Source: Pseudomonadota bacterium
Lineage (GTDB): Bacteria > Pseudomonadota > Alphaproteobacteria > Sphingomonadales > Sphingomonadaceae
NCBI GenBank assembly: GCA_030271595.1
Contig: JARXKO010000064.1
Coordinates: 1 to 5,079, forward strand
Direction of reading: 5' to 3'
DNA length: 5,079 bases
The translations under genes were made by a program, and so were the position numbers. Every line of letters starts with the position of its first letter. Position 1 is the first letter of the stretch. The notes below the pieces were generated by a model, which was not told the origin of the DNA, did not search any database, and was given only the letters and a program-made list of their open reading frames with translations. Positions 1 through 5,079 of this stretch are shown here, in pieces.

Positions 1-272
1 GCGAAGTCGACGTGGCCGGGGGTGTCCATCAGATTGAGTTCGTAGGTTTCGCCGTCGGCAGCCTTCCAGTTGAGGCGCACGGACTGGGCCTTGATGGTGA
101 TTCCGCGTTCGCGCTCGATGTCCATATTGTCGAGCACCTGGGCGTTGCCGGTCATTTCGCGGTCGGTGAGTCCGCCGGTGGTCTGGATCAGCCGGTCGGC
201 GAGCGTCGACTTGCCGTGGTCGATATGCGCGATGATGCTGAAATTACGAATAAATTTCAAAGACTTGGACAT
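1..272 (-). CDS. lepA: Elongation factor 4 (LepA), N-terminal part, cut by the left window edge
   Basis: LepA/EF4 is a translational GTPase that binds the ribosome in the cytoplasm and affects translocation and initiation or 30S biogenesis. Read from the ATG at 272 leftwards, the protein begins [20 protein letters not shown] and continues [10 protein letters not shown]. The P-loop (G1) is AHIDHGKST at about residues 15-23, the switch I region contains [13 protein letters not shown] at about 51-63, and G3 is DTPGH at about 83-87. [20 protein letters not shown] plus [14 protein letters not shown] is characteristic of LepA; TypA/BipA has a different start and switch region. About 90 of the usual ~600 codons are present. 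No in-frame start lies close upstream and the usual LepA N-terminus starts about here, so the ATG at 272 is preferred. The Shine-Dalgarno match is poor. Transcription diverges from the gene at 371. The call is secure; only the exact start is slightly open. Confidence 0.96.
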   Translation of the reverse strand, partial: MSKSLKFIRNFSIIAHIDHGKSTLADRLIQTTGGLTDREMTGNAQVLDNMDIERERGITIKAQSVRLNWKAADGETYELNLMDTPGHVDF

Positions 273-321
273 TTTCGAGACTTTGGAGAGGGGTGGATTG
301 AATGCGCCTAGCAGAGGGCTG

Positions 322-349
322 TTGCGAGCGCGAGCTTGGGAGATAGAAT
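322..349 (+). promoter_or_regulatory. Possible sigma-70-type promoter for the secreted-protein gene
   Basis: TTGCGA at 322-327 (4 of 6 matches to TTGACA) and TAGAAT at 344-349 (5 of 6 matches to TATAAT) are separated by 16 bp, inside the 98-bp gap between lepA and the gene starting at 371. Transcription would begin at about 356, leaving a very short leader that still includes part of the ribosome binding site. This is a match by eye only. The short leader and the 16-bp spacer make it tentative. Confidence 0.3.
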
Positions 350-356
350 GCGCCAC

Positions 357-365
357 AGGGGGAAA
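357..365 (+). promoter_or_regulatory. Ribosome binding site for the 379-aa secreted protein
   Basis: The purine run AGGGGGAAA ends five bases before the ATG at 371, with its AGGGGG core eight bases away. It fixes this ATG as the start, which also puts a good signal peptide at the N-terminus. Confidence 0.65.
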
Positions 366-370
366 GTGAC

Positions 371-1510
371 ATGAGTCGCAAATTCATGCTGGTCGCGGGC
401 GCCGCGGCGATTGCGGTGAGCGGTTCGCTCATGAGCGCGCCCGCCAAGAAAGCAAGCGCGAGCGCGCCGCCGGTCGCCACCTACTGGATGGACGTATCGA
501 CCCAGGCGGGCCTTGGCGCGGGGATGATGGGCGGCGGCGGCGGCAAACCGAGCCTCGGCGACATCATGGGCATGTTTTCGGGCCGGAGCGCGGCGTCTTA
601 CACGCATGGACTGAGCCTGCGCCTGGCTTCGCGCACCCCGGCCCCGGCATCGCCGCAGGCCGACCACCTGATCCCCCAGGGGTTGCAGATGGGGCCGAGC
701 CTGCCGCTGATCGCCCCGCCGCCGGCAACGGCGGGCAAACCTGACGAGTATCGCCCCGGCCCAATGGACAAGCCGCAAGGGCGGATGCTGGTCTATTGGG
801 GATGCGGCGACCATGTCGGCGCCGGCCAGCCGCTGGTCATCGACTTCGCCCAGATGATGTCGGGCAAGGTGCCGGAGAACCTGCGCCGGATGGGCGCGAT
901 GATGGGCCGCATGCACGGCTCGCGCTCCGGCCCCTTGTCGGCGCCGGGCTTCGGCGAATGGCCCAATGCCCGAGACACCCGCGCGGTGCCGCCGACGGGA
1001 TCGCTGATCGGCGCGCACCGGGTCCTGGCCAATTATGCCCCGGCAATCGATTTCACGCTCGGCCCGGGCCAGGATTTCATGGGCCCGCTCAACCTGATGG
1101 ACGGGGGCCCCGCGCCGTCGGGCGCCGACCTGCTGCGCTGGAACCCGGTCGGCACTGCCACCGGCTACGCGCTGGCGATGTTCGGCGCCGGCGGCAATGG
1201 CGACATGATCATGTGGAGCAGCGCCCGCACCAGCGCCTTCGCCAATCTCGATTATCTCTCGCCGGCCGAGGCCGCGCGCGAAATCGCGGCCGGCAATGTA
1301 CTCGCCCCCAATGTCACCCAATGCCTGCTCCCGGCCGAAGTCGCGCGGGCGGTCCCGGCGGGCATGGTGATGGGGATCGGTTATGGTCCCGAGGCCCATT
1401 TCGCCGATTCGCCAAAGGCTCCCAAATGGACCGTGACCGTGCGCTACAAGAGCGGCGGATCGCTGATGCGCGGAATGAGCGGGATGATGGGCGGCGGGTC
1501 GAGGGACTGA
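371..1510 (+). CDS. Secreted Met/Gly-rich protein of unknown function, 379 aa
   Basis: I do not recognise a named family. The N-terminus (MSRK, then hydrophobic residues 5-22) looks like a Sec signal peptide with possible cleavage among the Ala/Ser residues 23-32, so the product is probably periplasmic or envelope-associated. Met is unusually frequent (28 of 379), with a cluster at about 162-181 (MM, M, MM, M followed by H182). A GMMGGG motif occurs near each end (51-56 and 371-376). The only two cysteines are C145 (in YWGCGDH) and C318 (in VTQCLLP), which could form a disulfide after export. [11 protein letters not shown] at about 256-266 resembles a strand pair of a fibronectin-III-like beta-sandwich; this is a weak structural hint. 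Codon use matches the neighbours. The gene faces the small minus-strand gene 18 bp downstream and diverges from lepA. From memory, similar proteins occur as uncharacterised ORFs in sphingomonads. A role in metal binding is conceivable from the Met content but is not shown. Confidence 0.88.
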   Translation: MSRKFMLVAGAAAIAVSGSLMSAPAKKASASAPPVATYWMDVSTQAGLGAGMMGGGGGKPSLGDIMGMFSGRSAASYTHGLSLRLASRTPAPASPQADHLIPQGLQMGPSLPLIAPPPATAGKPDEYRPGPMDKPQGRMLVYWGCGDHVGAGQPLVIDFAQMMSGKVPENLRRMGAMMGRMHGSRSGPLSAPGFGEWPNARDTRAVPPTGSLIGAHRVLANYAPAIDFTLGPGQDFMGPLNLMDGGPAPSGADLLRWNPVGTATGYALAMFGAGGNGDMIMWSSARTSAFANLDYLSPAEAAREIAAGNVLAPNVTQCLLPAEVARAVPAGMVMGIGYGPEAHFADSPKAPKWTVTVRYKSGGSLMRGMSGMMGGGSRD

Positions 1511-1528
1511 CGCCGCTTGCCCGCCCGT

Positions 1529-1702
1529 TTATCGCGGTCCGAACACCAGCAAGGACGCGCCGGCGACGATCGCGACGATGACGAAGCCGATGCTGTGATG
1601 AAGGTGGCGCGGGTGGACGTGACGGCGGGCGTGGCTCGATCCGGCGAGCGCCGCGGCAGCGACGGCCACCACCAGCAGCAGGATTTTCAGACTCAGCGGC
1701 AT
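1529..1702 (-). CDS. Small two-helix membrane protein with a His-rich loop, 57 aa
   Basis: Translated from the ATG at 1702 to the TAA at 1531-1529, this short frame gives a hydrophobic helix at about residues 4-21 (ILLLVVAVAAAALAG core), a polar loop at about 22-37 with six histidines (H24, H28, H30, H33, H35, H36) and three arginines, and a second hydrophobic helix at about 38-54 (IGFVIVAIVAGASLLVF), ending GPR. Nearly all codons end in G or C, as in the flanking real genes, and the hydropathy pattern is coherent, which argues for a true gene. A TAG lies in frame four codons upstream, so the start cannot be much earlier. No clear Shine-Dalgarno is visible. The basic loop might favour a cytoplasmic position with both termini outside, though the first helix could also be an uncleaved signal. 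No family is recognised. The competing plus-strand frame over the same bases encodes a low-quality, Arg-rich product. Confidence 0.62.
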   Translation of the reverse strand: MPLSLKILLLVVAVAAAALAGSSHARRHVHPRHLHHSIGFVIVAIVAGASLLVFGPR

Positions 1703-1744
1703 CGCGGCGGTCTATCGCCCGGCCGCCCCCTCGTGTCGAGCCCG

Positions 1745-1776
1745 ACCGCCATTGGTCGAAGTCAACCGCCCATTGG
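1745..1776. repeat. Imperfect direct repeat ACCGCC(C)ATTGG in a divergent promoter region
   Basis: ACCGCCATTGG at 1745-1755 and ACCGCCCATTGG at 1765-1776 differ by one inserted C and start 20 bp apart, about two helical turns. They sit in the 150-bp gap between the small minus-strand gene (start 1702) and the peptidase gene (start 1853). On the minus strand a TTGACT hexamer (bases 1765-1760), five of six matches to a -35 box, lies between the copies, but no good -10 follows it. The pair could be an operator or a chance repeat. Confidence 0.35.
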
Positions 1777-1842
1777 CGAGTGCCTGCGTTGCGCCCGGCG
1801 CGTGACCCGCTAGAGCGTCGTTCAACCCGAATTTCCCAATGC

Positions 1843-1846
1843 GGAG
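1843..1846 (+). promoter_or_regulatory. Ribosome binding site for the M16 peptidase
   Basis: GGAG lies six bases before the ATG at 1853 and selects it. A nearer ATG at 1848 is out of frame and too close to the GGAG to compete. The signal peptide starting at 1853 supports the same choice. Confidence 0.65.
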
Positions 1847-1852
1847 AATGTC

Positions 1853-4660
1853 ATGCGTCCTGTTCATAGCCCCTTCCTGCTAGCCGCGGTCGCCGCTTGC
1901 GCGCTGATGGCGGCCCCCGCCGCGGCCCAAACGCCGGCCGCCGCTTCGGTGCCGGTCGCGCAACTGATCAGCCAGGTGTCGATCCCGCATTCGACCTTCA
2001 AGCTCAAGAACGGCCTGACGGTCATCATCCACGAAGATCATAAGGCGCCGGTGGTCGCGGTCAGCACCTGGTATAACGTCGGGTCGAAGGACGAGCCCCG
2101 GGGCAAGACCGGCTTCGCCCATTTGTTCGAACATCTGATGTTCAACGGCAGCGAGAATCTGCCCGGCGACTATTTCACGTACCTGACCCAGGTCGGGGCA
2201 ACCGATTACAACGGCACCACCAACAACGACCGCACCAATTATTTCGAGACCGTGCCCAAGGGCGCGCTTGAACGCACCTTGTTCATGGAAAGCGATCGCA
2301 TGGGCCATTTGCTTGGCGCGGTCACTCAAGGCGTGCTCGATAATCAGCGCGGGGTTGTCGAGAATGAAAAGCGCCAGGGCGACAGCCGCCCCGGCGGCCT
2401 CATTCAATACAGCCTGATGGAAGGCATTTTCCCGACCGGCCATCCCTATCATCACACGGTGATCGGATCGATGGCCGACCTCGACGCCGCCAGCCTGGCC
2501 GACGTCAAGCAATGGTTCCGCGATAAATACGGGCCCAATAACGCAGTGCTGGTGATTGCCGGCGACACCAATGCGGCGGAGGCGAGGCCGCTGGTCGAGA
2601 AATATTTCGGCCCGATCGCGCGCGGTCCAGTGAACCATCCGGCGATGGCCCGGGTGCCGCACCTTGGGGCCGCCAAGCTCATCAATCTGAAGGACGTCGT
2701 CGCCACCACCATCATCACCCGCAACTGGGCGGTGCCGGGGCTGCTCGCCCCGCAGCTCGCCGCGCTCGACATCGGCGGGTCGGTGCTCGGCGGCCTCGCC
2801 AGCTCGCGGCTCGACAAGGCGCTGGTGCGCGACGAACAGGTCGCGGTCGCGGTCAGCGCCGGAATCGACCCGATGCAGCGCGCTGGCATTTTCACAGTCC
2901 AGGCTTATGCCAAGCCGGGCACCGATCCGGCGCTGGTCGCCAAACGGATGGACTCGGTGATGGCCGAGCTCATCGCCAAGGGGCCCACCGACGACGAAGT
3001 ACAGCGCGCGGTGATGCACGAAGTCGCCGGCCGCATTCGCGGGCTTGAGCAAGTCGGCAGCTTTGGTGGCAAGGCGGTATCGCTGGCCGAGGGCCAGACC
3101 TTCGCCGGCGACAGCGATTTCTACAAGAAGACCATGGCCGAATATGCCGCGGTGACCCCGGCCAAGGTGCGCGCCGCGATGCGGCAATGGCTGACTGGTC
3201 CGGCCTTGACGATCACGCTGTCTCCCGGTCAGCGCGAAGCCTATAACGATGCCAAAGCGGCCGCCGCCGCGCCAAAGAAAGCCGAAGAGGCGCTGGCCAA
3301 GCCGACCCGCGCGATCCCGCCGGTGGGGCAGCTGCAGGCGCTGCAATGGCCGGCGATCACCCACGCCAGGCTGAGCAATGGAGTCGAGCTCGTCTATGCC
3401 CAGCGCGGCGCGGTGCCGCTGACGCAATTGTCGTTGGCGTTCGACGCCGGCTCCGCGTCCGATCCGCTAAGCAAGCGCGGACTTGCGGCAATGACCATGG
3501 GATTGCTCGATGAAGGCGCCGCGGGCATGAGCTCGCAGCAGATCGCCGAAGCCGAGGAGCGGCTCGGCGCCAACATCAACGCCGGCAATGACGCGGACCG
3601 TTCGGTCATCACCTTGTCGGCGCTGTCGCCCAACCTCGCGCCGTCGCTCGATCTGCTTGCCGACCTCGCGCTCCGCCCGACCTTCGCGCCGGCGGACATC
3701 GACCGTGTCCGGGTCCAGACGCTGACCGGCATCGAGCAGATGCGCAAGGATCCGCAGCGTGTCGGACAGCGCGTGCTGCCGGCGGCGATTTACGGCCCAA
3801 GCCATCCCTATGGCGCGCCCGCGGGCGGCGACCCGGCGGCGATCAAGGCGCTCAGCAGGTCCGATCTGGTCGGCTGGCAGCAAGCGTGGTTGAGGCCGGA
3901 GAATCTCAAGATCTTCGTGGTCTCGAACTTGCCGCTGGCCGATCTCCAGCCGCAACTCGAGCAGCGCTTCGGAAGCTGGACTCCACCGGGCGTTGCCAAA
4001 GGCGTGAAGACTTTTCCGGCGCCGCCGGCGCGTGCGACCGCGCCCCGAATTTTGCTCGTCGACCGGCCCGGAGCGCCGCAATCGACGGTGCTTGCCGGGC
4101 AGATCATCCCGCTCGATCCGCGCAGCGACACATCGCCCTTCTACATCGCCAATGAGGCGCTTGGCGGCAACTTCCTGTCGCGGCTCAACATGGACCTGCG
4201 CGAAACCAGGGGCTGGTCCTATGGCGTCAGCGGCAGCCAGTCGATCCTTCCCAACGGGTCGAGCTACATCATCGCCGCTCCGGTCCAGGCCGACCGCACG
4301 GGTGAGGCGCTGGCGGCGCTCAATGGCGATGTCACCGATTATCTGACGACCAAGGGCGCGACCGCCGATGAAGTGAACCGCTACGTCTTCAACGCCATCA
4401 ATGAGCTGCCCGGCCAGTTCGAAACCTCGGGCGCCTTGTTGTCGGGGATGATGCGCAACGACCTGCTCGGACGGCCGGACGATTTTTACGTCCAGCTGGC
4501 GCCGCGTTATCGCTCGCTGACCCCGGCCAAGACCGACTCCGCGATCCGCTCGGCGATCGATCCCAAGGGCTTCGTCTGGGTCGTCGTCGGCGACGCCGCC
4601 AAGCTTCGCCCGCAACTCGACAAGCTCGGAATGCCGATCGAGGTGGTCGAGGCGCCTTAG
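1853..4660 (+). CDS. Exported M16 family zinc metallopeptidase (insulinase/PqqL-like), 935 aa
   Basis: A two-lobed M16 peptidase, about the size of pitrilysin and PqqL; the family hydrolyses peptides or small unfolded proteins inside a closed chamber. Residues 1-25 form a signal peptide with a likely cut in APAAA|QTP, placing it in the periplasm. The N-terminal lobe (about 45-450) carries the inverted zinc motif HLFEH (H90, E93, H94). The third ligand is probably E172 in QRGVVENE, because Q165 to E172 keeps the spacing of the E-x6-E pair of pitrilysin; E170 is the alternative. An Ala/Lys/Pro-rich linker at about 462-492 leads to the second lobe (about 500-930), where the metal motif is replaced by GLAAMTMGLLDEG, so it is non-catalytic. 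That lobe keeps R783 and Y790 in LRETRGWSYG, spaced seven apart like the substrate-binding Arg and Tyr of insulysin. It reads as intact and full length. It stands alone on its strand and its stop overlaps that of purK. The substrate is unknown; PqqL/FusC-type processing of imported proteins is a family precedent only. Confidence 0.96.
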   Translation: MRPVHSPFLLAAVAACALMAAPAAAQTPAAASVPVAQLISQVSIPHSTFKLKNGLTVIIHEDHKAPVVAVSTWYNVGSKDEPRGKTGFAHLFEHLMFNGSENLPGDYFTYLTQVGATDYNGTTNNDRTNYFETVPKGALERTLFMESDRMGHLLGAVTQGVLDNQRGVVENEKRQGDSRPGGLIQYSLMEGIFPTGHPYHHTVIGSMADLDAASLADVKQWFRDKYGPNNAVLVIAGDTNAAEARPLVEKYFGPIARGPVNHPAMARVPHLGAAKLINLKDVVATTIITRNWAVPGLLAPQLAALDIGGSVLGGLASSRLDKALVRDEQVAVAVSAGIDPMQRAGIFTVQAYAKPGTDPALVAKRMDSVMAELIAKGPTDDEVQRAVMHEVAGRIRGLEQVGSFGGKAVSLAEGQTFAGDSDFYKKTMAEYAAVTPAKVRAAMRQWLTGPALTITLSPGQREAYNDAKAAAAAPKKAEEALAKPTRAIPPVGQLQALQWPAITHARLSNGVELVYAQRGAVPLTQLSLAFDAGSASDPLSKRGLAAMTMGLLDEGAAGMSSQQIAEAEERLGANINAGNDADRSVITLSALSPNLAPSLDLLADLALRPTFAPADIDRVRVQTLTGIEQMRKDPQRVGQRVLPAAIYGPSHPYGAPAGGDPAAIKALSRSDLVGWQQAWLRPENLKIFVVSNLPLADLQPQLEQRFGSWTPPGVAKGVKTFPAPPARATAPRILLVDRPGAPQSTVLAGQIIPLDPRSDTSPFYIANEALGGNFLSRLNMDLRETRGWSYGVSGSQSILPNGSSYIIAAPVQADRTGEALAALNGDVTDYLTTKGATADEVNRYVFNAINELPGQFETSGALLSGMMRNDLLGRPDDFYVQLAPRYRSLTPAKTDSAIRSAIDPKGFVWVVVGDAAKLRPQLDKLGMPIEVVEAP

Positions 4661-5079
4661 GATTTGAGCCTGGTGACGTGCCCCATCTTGCGTCCCGGCC
4701 GGGCCTTGCCCTTGCCGTAGAGGTGGAGGTGGGCGCCGGGCTCGGCGATCAATTCGGGCCAGCGGTCGATGTCGTCGCCAATGAGATTGTCCATCGACGC
4801 GCCAGCGGTGACGAGGCCGGTCGCGCCGAGCGGAAGCCCGCAAATGGCGCGGACATGCTGCTCGAATTGCGACGTCAGCGCGCCCTCGATCGTCCAGTGC
4901 CCGCTGTTGTGGACGCGCGGCGCGAATTCATTGACCAGCGGGCCATCGGCGCAGGCGAAGAATTCGACCGTCAGCACCCCGACATGGCCGAGCCGCTCGA
5001 CGATCCGCCGGGCGATTTCCACGCCTTCCCCGGCCTGGACCTCGATCGGCGCTCCGGCGGGCACCTCGCTATGGCGCAA
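4657..5079 (-). CDS. purK: 5-(carboxyamino)imidazole ribonucleotide synthase (PurK), C-terminal part, cut by the right window edge
   Basis: PurK is a cytoplasmic ATP-grasp enzyme of purine synthesis. It converts AIR, bicarbonate and ATP to N5-CAIR, which PurE then rearranges to CAIR. The visible 140 codons contain the C-terminal signature: VEFF, then NEFAPRVHNSGHWTIEGA (the ATP-grasp catalytic stretch with Mg/ATP-binding E and N), then TSQFEQHVRAICGLPLG, then DNLIGDD, and at the end LHLYGKGKARPGRKMGHVT. This set identifies PurK rather than PurT or another ATP-grasp ligase. The normal protein has about 350-380 residues, so more than half lies beyond the right edge; the first visible codon (TTG) is internal, not a start. 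In many bacteria purE directly precedes purK; it would lie beyond 5079 if so here. The TAA stop at 4659-4657 interlocks with the TAG of the peptidase. Confidence 0.96.
   Translation of the reverse strand: MRHSEVPAGAPIEVQAGEGVEIARRIVERLGHVGVLTVEFFACADGPLVNEFAPRVHNSGHWTIEGALTSQFEQHVRAICGLPLGATGLVTAGASMDNLIGDDIDRWPELIAEPGAHLHLYGKGKARPGRKMGHVTRLKS

Noticed and set aside
12..311. Plus-strand frames of 99 codons at 12-311 and 70-369
   Set aside because: They are antisense to the clear LepA GTPase domain.
308..1399. A 363-codon minus-strand frame and a 261-codon plus-strand frame (796-1581) overlapping the secreted-protein gene
   Set aside because: Both are low-complexity Arg/Ala/Gly products without a good ribosome binding site. 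The frame at 371-1510 has a Shine-Dalgarno match and a signal peptide.
1494..1524. GCGGG and CCCGC arms at the end of the secreted-protein gene, as a possible terminator followed by GTTT
   Set aside because: The stem is only five pairs with a 21-base loop and lies partly in coding sequence. The T run is three bases long, so it is not a credible terminator.
1517..1813. A 98-codon plus-strand frame over the small minus-strand gene
   Set aside because: The product is Arg/Gly/Asp-rich with no hydrophobic or domain structure, has no ribosome binding site, and looks like the antisense shadow of the two-helix protein.
1789..1816. TTGCGC and TAGAGC, 16 bp apart, as a promoter for the peptidase
   Set aside because: Only about three matches in each hexamer, no better than expected by chance in this base composition.
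1880..3427. A 515-codon open frame on the minus strand opposite the peptidase gene, and a similar 458-codon frame at 3467-4843
   Set aside because: The products are rich in Arg, His, Gly and Ala with no recognisable domain, as expected for the complement of a GC-rich gene with G/C third positions. The plus-strand frame has clear M16 motifs and a signal peptide.
4694..4703. Perfect palindrome CCCGGCCGGG
   Set aside because: It is within the conserved ARPGRKMG coding stretch of purK and is explained by the protein sequence and GC-rich codons.

Overview
The window looks like ordinary chromosomal DNA from a high-GC alphaproteobacterium, most likely a sphingomonad. That placement is an inference from the strong G/C preference at third codon positions, the alphaproteobacterial style of the LepA and PurK ends, and the sphingomonad-like look of the M16 peptidase and the Met-rich secreted protein. 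No mobile element, CRISPR array, rRNA or tRNA was seen.

Five protein genes fill almost all of it. From left to right: (1) the first ~90 codons of lepA (elongation factor 4), minus strand, running off the left edge; (2) on the plus strand, divergent from lepA across a 98-bp gap, an unrecognised 379-aa secreted protein that is rich in Met and Gly; (3) on the minus strand, convergent with it 18 bp away, a 57-aa two-helix membrane protein with a His-rich loop, visible only by reading the short frame directly; (4) on the plus strand, divergent from the small gene across 150 bp, a complete 935-aa exported M16 zinc metallopeptidase with an active N-terminal half and a degenerate C-terminal half; (5) on the minus strand, the C-terminal 140 codons of purK, whose stop codon interlocks with that of the peptidase, running off the right edge.

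Strands alternate at every junction (-, +, -, +, -), so no two neighbours can share an operon inside this window and each gene should have its own promoter. lepA (ribosome function) and purK (purine synthesis) are housekeeping genes. The three between them are cell-envelope proteins: one periplasmic protease, one secreted protein of unknown role and one tiny membrane protein. I see no firm evidence that they form a system. The Met-rich protein and the His-loop protein are the only parts that are not routine.
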